Below, piece after piece: positions 29,214 to 36,326 of a stretch of DNA of 64,000 nt. Position 1 is the first letter of the stretch. Every line of letters starts with the position of its first letter. The stretch comes from Nitrincola tibetensis (GTDB lineage: Bacteria; Pseudomonadota; Gammaproteobacteria; Pseudomonadales; Balneatricaceae). The stretch lies in contig NZ_QKRX01000002.1 of the NCBI RefSeq assembly GCF_003284585.1, positions 248,001 to 312,000 of the forward strand, given 5' to 3'. The position numbers and the translations under genes were made by a program. The notes under the pieces were generated by a model. It did no database searches, had not been told where the DNA came from, and worked only from the letters and a program-made list of their open reading frames with translations.

Positions 29214-29729
29214 CTATTTGATCGTTCGCTGCACAAAGTTATTTAACTCAGAAACTGACCTGACTATATATAATGATTTTGTAGCGGACATAGCCTCTAA
29301 TCGACCAATAAAATCATCATTCCAAAATTTCGGGCATAGCCTTAAAGCCTTGTAGCTTTCCAAAGTACCTTTCATTACCGAGCTACCATCAGGCCAACCC
29401 TCAGGTTTGACGTAAAGCCCTTTTAACAATCTTTTGGTAACAAACCAATAGCTCGTTATGTATGGCAGATCAACGTAGACCAAGGTGTCAGCTGCTTCCA
29501 ATCGCTGATTAAATGAACCCATCGGGCCAAACCCGTCAATTATCCAGCTTTCAGACGATAGGATATCTTGATGCGTTTTATCAAATGCGCTTGCATCAAC
29601 CAACTCACCATTTTGTTTGTACACGATCGAATCTAATTGGTGTAGAGGTATGCCAGTCGCCGATGCTAAGGCTTTGCTTAGGGTTGATTTTCCGCTTCCT
29701 GGCTTACCAAAAACGGCTATTTTATTCAT
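29214..29729 (-). CDS. P-loop kinase, adenylate-kinase/FlaR-like
   Basis: 171 residues from the ATG at 29729, which has a perfect AAGGAGG site about 4 bases upstream. A longer upstream reading frame exists but ignores this site. The N-terminus has a clear Walker A motif, GKPGSGKST (about residues 7-15), followed by the lid and core pattern of small adenylate-kinase-like proteins (SWIIDGFGPM, ADTLVYVDLP). Such proteins are often named FlaR or topology modulation protein, without solid functional proof. It sits among unrelated accessory genes on the same strand, with no partner in sight. Confidence 0.7.
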   Translation of the reverse strand: MNKIAVFGKPGSGKSTLSKALASATGIPLHQLDSIVYKQNGELVDASAFDKTHQDILSSESWIIDGFGPMGSFNQRLEAADTLVYVDLPYITSYWFVTKRLLKGLYVKPEGWPDGSSVMKGTLESYKALRLCPKFWNDDFIGRLEAMSATKSLYIVRSVSELNNFVQRTIK

Positions 29730-29772
29730 ACTGCCTCCTTGAAATAGACTATTCCCATGAGGCAGAAACAGA

Positions 29773-29797
29773 AAACCCACCTCTCTAGGGTGGGTTT
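29773..29797 (-). terminator. Hairpin upstream of the P-loop kinase gene
   Basis: AAACCCACC (29773-29781) and GGTGGGTTT (29789-29797) form a 9-bp stem with a 7-base loop. On the minus strand a T-rich stretch follows (TTTTCTGTTT). It would end minus-strand transcripts coming from the small gene at 30000-30218 before they reach the kinase gene. Confidence 0.65.
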
Positions 29798-29999
29798 GAT
29801 AAACTAAAAACGCATCACAACGCCCACCATTCCTATTGAATGATGATAATTCGAGCTGTTGGTTGCGTAAGATTTAAATTCATATTTTCAGCCTGCTAGA
29901 TAAAAATATTAATGTCAACGCTCAATTGAATAAAAGTGTTTGCGAAAACATGCAGCATCGCCACATTTCTGAGTCTGGTTGTGTGCTTGATATCTATAA

Positions 30000-30218
30000 T
30001 CAGAGCCCGCGCTCTACCATCCCTTTAATTTTATGCGCTTTTTCAAAGTGATCGAGCTCGTGCGTCTGAATCCACCAAGTCGCAGCCTCCATTAAAAGCT
30101 CCGGATCATCATTCTTATTGGCAAAGAATGCATAGAAAGAGACACCTACTGAATCGCCTTTATACGCTATCTTTTTGTTGCAGATTTCGACAATTTTGGA
30201 CCTGAGCGCGCTTCTCAT
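30000..30218 (-). CDS. Small hypothetical protein, possibly DUF6500
   Basis: 72 residues, ATG at 30218 with AAGGA about 11 bases upstream. The sequence is acidic and aromatic in the middle (DDPELLMEAATWWIQTHELDHFEKA), so it reads as a small folded cytosolic protein. From memory it resembles the short DUF6500 family, but I am not sure of that assignment. No catalytic motif is evident. It is in the same orientation as the other genes of the accessory island. The 270 bases between it and the P-loop kinase gene hold only the hairpin at 29773-29797 and AT-rich DNA. Confidence 0.55.
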   Translation of the reverse strand: MRSALRSKIVEICNKKIAYKGDSVGVSFYAFFANKNDDPELLMEAATWWIQTHELDHFEKAHKIKGMVERGL

Positions 30219-30348
30219 TTAGTTGTTTGTTCCTTATGTAAGCTTGTTTTCTGTAGGCCATTCGCAGCAAGCAGAATCACTGGCTCAGTAGCCGCTGACG
30301 CGGCCAATAAAAAACAAATGCTTATGGCTAGGTTTGGGTTCAAAGGTG

Positions 30349-30663
30349 TTATAGCTCAGCAATATGTGACAAAGTTTCTGGATGACGTTGTACCAATTTT
30401 AAAAGGGTCACTGCTTGTCCATTTGGCACACTACGACCTTGTTCCCAATTCTCTAGCGTTCGCGAAGAAGTATGAAGTAATCGGGCAAAAACTCCACGGG
30501 ACATATTGAACTGCTCTCGAATGCTCAAGATTTCATCTGGTGATATATTCAAATCACCTACGTCATACACGTAATGTGTTTTCAGCGTCAATTTACCTTC
30601 CGAATGCTGTTTAGCCTCAACAAGAGCTGAGCTTAACTCCGCAAATAAATCACGATTGCTCAT
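30349..30663 (-). CDS. higA-2: HigA-2-like antitoxin, XRE helix-turn-helix
   Basis: 104 residues. The C-terminal two thirds is an XRE-type HTH domain (SIREQFNMSRGVFARLLHTSSRTLENWEQG), after an N-terminal arm that in the family wraps the toxin. The sequence is, from memory, very close to HigA2 of the Vibrio cholerae superintegron, including the ending HPETLSHIAEL. The gene begins inside the end of the toxin gene (14-base overlap), the same toxin-first order as in higBA. Since the toxin is damaged, this may be a solitary antitoxin that could still repress its own promoter or neutralise a related toxin. Confidence 0.85.
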   Translation of the reverse strand: MSNRDLFAELSSALVEAKQHSEGKLTLKTHYVYDVGDLNISPDEILSIREQFNMSRGVFARLLHTSSRTLENWEQGRSVPNGQAVTLLKLVQRHPETLSHIAEL

Positions 30664-30811
30664 TACGCCACGCCTCCAATGTACCTTGAATCACCTCACC
30701 CTGTTTAGGGTTTAGCATTAACTCAGCTTGAAAGAGTCTATACACTTCATCACTAAGATATACATCACGGTACTTTTCAAAAATTTTTGACTCGACAAAA
30801 ATACTTTCCAT
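30650..30811 (-). pseudogene. higB-2: HigB-2-like RelE-family toxin with internal deletion
   Basis: Reading from the ATG at 30811 gives 53 residues: an N-terminal part (MESIFVESKIFEKYRDVYLS ... ELMLNPKQGEVIQGT) joined directly to the C-terminal tail EAWRNEQS. Full HigB2 has about 110 residues, and by my recollection of the V. cholerae protein the missing stretch (about 58 residues) contains the catalytic basic core (GGLRKIRV ... KRGGSRIIYY). The deletion is in frame, so the overlap with the antitoxin is kept. A longer start at 30868 adds residues not seen in the family. The toxin is almost certainly inactive. Confidence 0.8.
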
Positions 30812-30945
30812 AAATAAAGCGTACGTCCCTAACGTATAGATGGCAAGATATAGTTTGGATGAGAGCACGTAGGCTTTGACTTAAGATCCTTACGGCGCTA
30901 AACCACTCTTAGATGCGTCAGGAGGCTCTTTATGGCGAAGTAGTA

Positions 30946-30995
30946 GCCTAACGGTCACATTCGAACAAGCTTGTCCGAACGGTCCACACCTAGGC
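30946..30995 (-). repeat. attC-like imperfect palindrome
   Basis: Two halves can pair: GCCTA (30946-30950) with TAGGC (30991-30995), then after unpaired spacers TTCGAACAAG (30960-30969) with CTTGTCCGAA (30970-30979), one mismatch. Read on the minus strand it ends in GTTAGGC, which fits the integron core site GTTRRRY, and it lies right after the acetyltransferase gene, as in a gene cassette. The other core (CCTAGGC on the plus strand) is imperfect. Support is structural only. Confidence 0.45.
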
Positions 30996-31042
30996 AATCT
31001 AGTGAAAAAGGCGCCCGATATAACATCACCTGAAGCAACGTG

Positions 31043-31564
31043 CTATAGGATTTTCAAATTATGCTTATTGAGCCGATACACACGAACATCCCATCCGCCA
31101 TATTGCGTTTCATAAAATGATTGAAATCCGATCTTCTCAAGCACTCTGATAGATGCAACGTGACGAAGTGAGACGATTCCCACGATTGACTCGATATTAC
31201 ATTTTGCGAAGCCGTACTCAAGAACCTTTCTCGCAGCTTCCGAAGCCAAGCCCTTTCCCCATTGAACCTGAGCGAGGCGGTATGCGACTTCCACTACTTC
31301 GACTCCATCCACAGTTGCATTACTTAAACCACAGAATCCAATAAGAGCCCCCGACTGCTTCTCGATTAAGGCCCACTGGCCATAACCCTGCTCTTTATAT
31401 GAACTTCTACACCCTTCGATGAACTTTGCAGTATCCACTTCTGTCAGTGCGCCCTTGCTTGAGAACTCCATCACTGATGGATCACCAAGTATCTTGCTGA
31501 GCGCTGGCGTATCACTGCTTTCAAGCTCTCTAATCAGCACTCTTTCTGTTTCTGTAACCATCAT
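31043..31564 (-). CDS. GNAT acetyltransferase, RimJ/RimL type
   Basis: 173 residues, ATG at 31564 with AAGGAT 8 bases upstream. It is a full GNAT fold of the Acetyltransf_3 class: TERVLIRELESSD at the start, GFCGLSNATVDG in the core, and the acetyl-CoA motif QWGKGLASEAARKVLEYGF (about 105-123). SIRVLEKIGF follows near the end. Proteins of this group acetylate ribosomal proteins, antibiotics or small amines; the substrate here cannot be told. Genes of this kind are common in integron cassettes, and an attC-like palindrome follows the stop codon by about 50 bases. Confidence 0.78.
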   Translation of the reverse strand: MMVTETERVLIRELESSDTPALSKILGDPSVMEFSSKGALTEVDTAKFIEGCRSSYKEQGYGQWALIEKQSGALIGFCGLSNATVDGVEVVEVAYRLAQVQWGKGLASEAARKVLEYGFAKCNIESIVGIVSLRHVASIRVLEKIGFQSFYETQYGGWDVRVYRLNKHNLKIL

Positions 31565-31653
31565 CGATCATTATCCTTATGTAAACTTCGGCCGCGAGGG
31601 CTTGTAAACATCTCATGTTCGTCATCTTGACGACGATTTAACGGCACCTATAT

Positions 31654-31824
<171 letters not shown>

Positions 31825-32001
31825 TTACGGCGAGTCCTTCTTGGCCGCAATATTAGAGCGCATTAGGTGACCACGAGCTAGCCAAGCTCCTGCAACCAAT
31901 AAAACTGCGTAAGCGAAAACTGTGTAAGCAGATATGATAAGAGCAATAGGGTGCCGATCAAATGCAATTAATTCAGGTAGATGAATGCTAACGGGTGGCA
32001 A
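31825..32001 (-). pseudogene. Remnant of a small membrane protein
   Basis: An open frame of 58 residues from a possible TTG ends in a hydrophobic helix (IALIISAYTVFAYAVLLVAGAWLA) and a basic tail (RGHLMRSN...KKDSP). Upstream DNA has hydrophobic peptides in other frames that stop quickly, as if frameshifted. I do not recognise the family; it could also be chance. Confidence 0.3.
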
Positions 32002-32206
32002 AATAAAATCGAAACCAGCACCACCGCGACAAACCCCTGCGCTAAGATGCGCCGAAAATAAGCGACCTGCCCTGTGGGGTAGCTATCGCTACAGCAAAGA
32101 ATTCAAGGCTATAACCATAAGCAATAAAAGCAACTCAAACAAGAACGGTAATCATAAAGAAGGGGGGGTTATCTATACGATGCGCAGTCGAAACCACAAA
32201 AAATAA

Positions 32207-32232
32207 GAGGAAAGCACTTTCGCACTTTCCTC
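32207..32232 (-). terminator. Terminator after aspA
   Basis: GAGGAAAG (32207-32214) pairs with CTTTCCTC (32225-32232), a perfect 8-bp stem with a 10-base loop. On the minus strand it is followed by TTATTTTTT. Confidence 0.8.
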
Positions 32233-32255
32233 AGATGAATGCATAAAAAGCAGAT

Positions 32256-33698
32256 TTAGCGCATTATACGTCGCGGATTAACCATATTCTCAGGCTTAAG
32301 AATCTCTTCCAGAAGCGCATCGTCAATCAAGCCCTCCTCTCTTACCAGCTCCAGCACGCCCTTTCCAGTTTCAAGCGCTGTACGCGCAATGCGAGTGGCG
32401 TTGTCATAACCGATGTAAGGGTTTAGCGCGGTAATCAAGCCAATGGACTGGTTAACCAGCTCAAGGCAACGCTCACGATTAGCGGTAATGCCAACAACAC
32501 AACGCTCGCGCAGCATATCCATCGCGCGTCGCAGCAAGCGCATAGATTCCAGAATCTTATAGGCGATCAATGGCTCCATTACGTTCAACTGCAATTGACC
32601 ATTTTCAGCGGCCATCGTGATGGCCATATCATTCCCGACCACCTGGTACGCAACTTGGTTAACAGCTTCAGGTATCACAGGGTTTACCTTGCCTGGCATG
32701 ATCGAAGAGCCTGGCTGTTGTGCTGGCAGGTTGATTTCATTGAAGCCAGTTCTTGGTCCGCTGGACAACAAACGAAGGTCGTTACAGATTTTTGATAGCT
32801 TGATCGCCAAGCGCTTCGTCATTCCCGAGAACAAAACAAATGCCCCCATGTCAGATGTCGCTTCAATTAAATCTGCAGCCAAGCGCATAGGGTGTCCACA
32901 CACATTGGACAAGTGTGCGACGGCTAAGTTGGCGTATTGAGGGTCAGCGTTGATGCCCGTACCAATCGCTGTACCACCTAGATTCACTTCGCGCAGCAAA
33001 TCATACATGCCAGCGATGCGTTCAATATCTTCACCTAAGGTGGTTGCATAGGCGCCAAACTCTTGTCCCAAGGTCATAGGCACAGCGTCTTGCAACTGGG
33101 TACGGCCCATTTTAATGACGTCATGAAACTCGTCACGCTTGCTCGCAAATGCACCTTGCAGCAGCGCTAGGCTGTCGACCAACTCTGCGTGCGATAACTG
33201 CAAACCCACGCGGATGGCCGTTGGATAGGCATCATTGGTTGACTGAGACATGTTGACGTGATTGTTTGGGTGCAGGTGTTCATATGCACCTTTTGCATAG
33301 CCAAGGTATTCCAGACCGATATTGGCAATGACTTCGTTCGCGTTCATGTTGGTTGATGTGCCCGCACCACCCTGAATCATATCAACAACGAACTGGTCGT
33401 GATATTGACCATTGATCAGGCAGTCGCACGCATAATGAATCGCTTCTAAATGCTTAGCTTCCAAATGGCCTGTATCGAAGTTAGCTGATGCAGCGGCCTT
33501 CTTCACCATGGCCAGACCCAAAATCAATTTTGGAAAATGCGCTAAGGGTACGCCAGTAAGCACAAAGTTTTCTAACGCGCGCTGTGTTTGAACCCCGTAG
33601 TAAGCCTCTTCTGGAACAGCCAGGTAACCCAACAAATCTTTTTCAATACGGTGTGGCTTTTGAAGAATTTCGTCCTGACGTGGAATATCTGTAATCAT
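32256..33698 (-). CDS. aspA: Aspartate ammonia-lyase
   Basis: 480 residues from the ATG at 33698, which has GAGAG 5 bases upstream; a TTG four codons further up (33710) is possible but has no better site. The fumarase/aspartase signature GSSIMPGKVNP is intact, as are SQSTNDAYPTA and the GTGINA region. It converts aspartate to fumarate and ammonia. The length fits aspartase (about 478) rather than fumarase C, which is similar in fold. A LysR-type gene starts divergently 135 bases away, with a LysR-type operator between them. The regulator therefore probably controls this gene or itself. Confidence 0.9.
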   Translation of the reverse strand: MITDIPRQDEILQKPHRIEKDLLGYLAVPEEAYYGVQTQRALENFVLTGVPLAHFPKLILGLAMVKKAAASANFDTGHLEAKHLEAIHYACDCLINGQYHDQFVVDMIQGGAGTSTNMNANEVIANIGLEYLGYAKGAYEHLHPNNHVNMSQSTNDAYPTAIRVGLQLSHAELVDSLALLQGAFASKRDEFHDVIKMGRTQLQDAVPMTLGQEFGAYATTLGEDIERIAGMYDLLREVNLGGTAIGTGINADPQYANLAVAHLSNVCGHPMRLAADLIEATSDMGAFVLFSGMTKRLAIKLSKICNDLRLLSSGPRTGFNEINLPAQQPGSSIMPGKVNPVIPEAVNQVAYQVVGNDMAITMAAENGQLQLNVMEPLIAYKILESMRLLRRAMDMLRERCVVGITANRERCLELVNQSIGLITALNPYIGYDNATRIARTALETGKGVLELVREEGLIDDALLEEILKPENMVNPRRIMR

Positions 33699-33799
33699 GA
33701 TGGCTCTCAAAATGGATGGTATAAATCAGTGCAACGACTGACTGCATGCGCATTTTCGTACAATCTTAGCTCTACAATCCAATGCTATTATCAGATATA

Positions 33800-33818
33800 T
33801 TATGCAAGAAATGCATAA
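33800..33818. promoter_or_regulatory. LysR-type operator between aspA and the LysR gene
   Basis: TTATGCA (33800-33806) and TGCATAA (33812-33818) are perfect inverted arms around a 5-base spacer, fitting the T-N11-A layout of LysR operators. It lies 15 bases before the regulator start, so autoregulation is likely. Confidence 0.5.
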
Positions 33819-33833
33819 CGTGAGATTAAACCA

Positions 33834-34736
33834 ATGGACTTTGAAACTCGCTGGCTTGAAGACTTTCTGGCTTTAGCATCAACACAAAGCTTTTCTAAAG
33901 CGGCGGAGAAGCGCCATGTGACGCAGCCTGCGTTTAGTCGCCGAATCAAATCGCTTGAAGAAGCGGTTGGCGTACTACTTGTTGATCGCACCCGAACGCC
34001 CATTAATTTGACGGCTGAGGGGCAGTTATTTTTAATCAGCGCGCGCAGCATCGTCAGTCAATTGCACGAAACAATCACCCGTCTACGCGGTCTCTCCCCG
34101 CATCAGCAGGATATTTTAGAGGTCGCCGCAGCCCATTCGCTTGCCTTCACTTTTTTCCCAGACTGGTTGAATTCATTAGGCAAGCTGACGGATGAAATCT
34201 CTATTCGCCTGGTCGCAATGAACGTTGAAGACGCTGTTCATGCACTCAGGGATGGCCAGTGCGATATGATGCAGGTCTACTATGATTCCTATGCGACCTT
34301 ACAATTAGATCCCGTTATTTTTCCATCGATACATCTGCTCGATACGTCAATGATCCCCGTGTGTAAACCCGATCTCGACGGACAGCCCCTGTATAGTTTA
34401 AACAGCCCTTCTGATGAGCCGATTCCCTTTCTGTCGTATACATCAGGTGCATTTTTAGGCAGAACGGTGCGGCTGCTACTCAAGCATCACCCCATACGTT
34501 TACGCTTAAAGACAGTGTACGAAACAGCGATGGCCGAAGGCTTGAAAGGCATGGCTCTGCAAGGTCATGGAATTGCTTGGATGCCGAAACTCTGCATTGA
34601 ACGAGAGCTGGCAGAAGGACGCTTGGTTGCGTGCGAGGGTGATGAGTGGCAAACACCGCTTGAAGTGCGCCTCTATCGTTGCACTTTAGTAAACAAGCCC
34701 ATCGTGAATGCCCTATGGAAGAAGCTGAAGACCTGA
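33834..34736 (+). CDS. LysR-type regulator, HypT/YjiE-like subgroup
   Basis: 300 residues. N-terminal winged HTH: TRWLEDFLALASTQSFSKAAEKRHVTQPAFSRRIKSLEEAVG. The effector-binding region follows from about residue 90. The pattern ETRWLEDFLAL, QPAFSRRI and VAAAHSLAFTFFP resembles, by recollection, E. coli YjiE (HypT), a hypochlorite-responsive regulator, but many LysR regulators share these features. It is divergent from aspA and shares the palindrome at 33800-33818. Its ligand and targets are inferred from position only. The C-terminal domain is complete; nothing looks broken. Confidence 0.82.
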   Translation: MDFETRWLEDFLALASTQSFSKAAEKRHVTQPAFSRRIKSLEEAVGVLLVDRTRTPINLTAEGQLFLISARSIVSQLHETITRLRGLSPHQQDILEVAAAHSLAFTFFPDWLNSLGKLTDEISIRLVAMNVEDAVHALRDGQCDMMQVYYDSYATLQLDPVIFPSIHLLDTSMIPVCKPDLDGQPLYSLNSPSDEPIPFLSYTSGAFLGRTVRLLLKHHPIRLRLKTVYETAMAEGLKGMALQGHGIAWMPKLCIERELAEGRLVACEGDEWQTPLEVRLYRCTLVNKPIVNALWKKLKT

Positions 34737-34802
34737 ATCTCATCAAAAACTAGGCTATGATAGCTGCTATATTAACAATCGATAATAAAAAGGAGTCTGC
34801 AG

Positions 34803-35441
34803 TTGGAGCATCAGTTTTGGAAAGACCGCTGGGAGCTAAACCAAATCGGCTTTCATCAAACCGAAATTAATACATACTTAAGCCAACACTGGAGCGAACT
34901 CGGCCTAATGGACAATGCGCCCGTCTTTGTTCCCCTGTGTGGAAAAAGCTTAGACATGTTGTGGTTGCGCGAACAGGGGCACGATGTTTTAGGGATTGAG
35001 TTATTCGAGGTCGCCTTAGACGCATTTTTTTCTGAAAATGACATTATTCCTACAAAAGAACGCACAGAGCGTTTTGTGGAGTTTAAAGCGGATCGCTTAA
35101 GGCTTTTAGCGGGTGATTTTTTCCATCTACAAGCAGAGGATCTTGATGGAATCAATGCAGTGTATGACCGTGCGGCCCTCATTGCCTTCCCTCCGGAGAT
35201 GAGGGCTCAGTATGCAAATCACATGAGCCAACTGCTCAAGCCGGGTGCGCATATTATGTTAATCGCAATGGAGTACAAGGACGGGGTTTTAAAAGGTCCG
35301 CCCTTCTCCGTCAATGAGGCTGAAGTCCATCAACTCTACGCCGAGCACTTTGATATTCAGCTGAAAGGCGCCTTTGATCGCGCATGGGTGAAAGACAGAT
35401 ACGTGACCGAGAAAGTCTATTCACTGACTCGTCGTCCATAA
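34803..35441 (+). CDS. tpm: Thiopurine S-methyltransferase
   Basis: 212 residues, TTG start with AAGGAG 7-8 bases upstream; the N-terminus MEHQFWKDRWELNQIGFHQ is typical of the family, which supports the start. The SAM-binding fold has VPLCGKSLDMLWL (about 44-56), GIELFEVAL and DRAALIAFP. Bacterial members methylate thiopurines and, by report, selenium and tellurium compounds. The gene stands alone, between a LysR regulator and a bidirectional terminator, and converges with an EamA transporter gene. Confidence 0.88.
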   Translation: MEHQFWKDRWELNQIGFHQTEINTYLSQHWSELGLMDNAPVFVPLCGKSLDMLWLREQGHDVLGIELFEVALDAFFSENDIIPTKERTERFVEFKADRLRLLAGDFFHLQAEDLDGINAVYDRAALIAFPPEMRAQYANHMSQLLKPGAHIMLIAMEYKDGVLKGPPFSVNEAEVHQLYAEHFDIQLKGAFDRAWVKDRYVTEKVYSLTRRP

Positions 35442-35444
35442 AAT

Positions 35445-35479
35445 AACGGCGTACCCTCTTTATGAGGTGTGACGCCGTT
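35445..35479. terminator. Bidirectional terminator between tpm and the EamA gene
   Basis: AACGGCGT (35445-35452) pairs with ACGCCGTT (35472-35479), with further partial pairing inside. T runs follow on the plus strand and AT-rich DNA on the minus strand. The right arm lies inside the last codons of the convergent EamA gene (stop at 35460). Confidence 0.75.
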
Positions 35480-36311
35480 TTCGCAATGTCATAAATCCAG
35501 CAATACATACCAGGCTGATGCCCGCAAAGGTGTAGATATTGAGTTGCTCATCCCATAGCAACCACCCCATCAGTGCAGCAAAAATCACAGACGAATAGGT
35601 AAAGGGCCCTAGCTGACCTGCCGGAGCCATGCCATAGGCCCTGCTGAGCAAGAGTTGTGCAAGGGTAGAACTTGCCGCTAGACCAACTAACCACATCCAC
35701 TGAACCGGTGTTGGCGTCATCCAGTTCAATGCGGCAGGCACCGCGGCCAACAGGCTTCCGAAAAAGGCAAAGTAAAACACTATTTTCTGCGGCGATTCGC
35801 TGCTGCGCATGGTTCTAACCGACACCTTGGCCGTCGCACCGAGCACCGCAGCAAGTAGCCCCACCAAAACGGCATGGTTAATCACACCCTCATCAGGTTG
35901 AAGAATAAATCCAACGCCTGCAAATCCGACGATAATCGCCCATTTTAGCGCTGGATCAATCGACTCTTTAAGCCACCATAAAGCAATAATAGGCACAAAA
36001 AAGGGTGCCATCTGCTTCAGCATAGCGGCTTGTGCTAAGGGTAAATGCGTCCAAGCGTAGAAGAGGCATGTCATCGCGCTGACACCAATCAGCGAGCGCA
36101 TAAAATGCAAATGCAACCGCGAGGTTGGCAGCTCTTCCCGTCCTCTTCGCAAAATCCAGGGCATGAGCCAAACCAAGCCCAGCAAATTACGCATCAAGAC
36201 AATGACTTCCAGCGGCAAACCATCGCCTAATTGACGAACAAAAATACCGCTGGTGACCAAAAAGATCTCGGATGCAACAATCAATGCTGCACCCATGGCA
36301 AGAGGACTCAA
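35460..36311 (-). CDS. EamA/DMT-family membrane transporter
   Basis: 283 residues with about ten hydrophobic helices in two EamA repeats (about 5-135 and 145-278). The short basic C-terminus (RKRRHTS) fits the inside-positive rule. The TTG at 36311 is preferred because GGAAG lies 7 bases upstream; an ATG five codons later is an alternative. Members export amino acids or other metabolites across the inner membrane; the substrate is not visible. It lies 15 bases downstream of the M16 peptidase gene and is probably co-transcribed with it. Confidence 0.78.
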   Translation of the reverse strand: MSPLAMGAALIVASEIFLVTSGIFVRQLGDGLPLEVIVLMRNLLGLVWLMPWILRRGREELPTSRLHLHFMRSLIGVSAMTCLFYAWTHLPLAQAAMLKQMAPFFVPIIALWWLKESIDPALKWAIIVGFAGVGFILQPDEGVINHAVLVGLLAAVLGATAKVSVRTMRSSESPQKIVFYFAFFGSLLAAVPAALNWMTPTPVQWMWLVGLAASSTLAQLLLSRAYGMAPAGQLGPFTYSSVIFAALMGWLLWDEQLNIYTFAGISLVCIAGFMTLRKRRHTS

Positions 36312-36326
36312 TTCACACTTCCAATG

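Noticed and set aside
29811-29868. Second attC site between the P-loop kinase and the small unknown gene
   Set aside because: GGTGGGCGTTG on the minus strand recalls Vibrio repeats, but the pairing of the arms is poor and no core of type RYYYAAC is present.
30812-30868. Longer start (30868) for the toxin
   Set aside because: The extra residues do not match the toxin family; the ATG at 30811 begins with the family-like MESIFVES.
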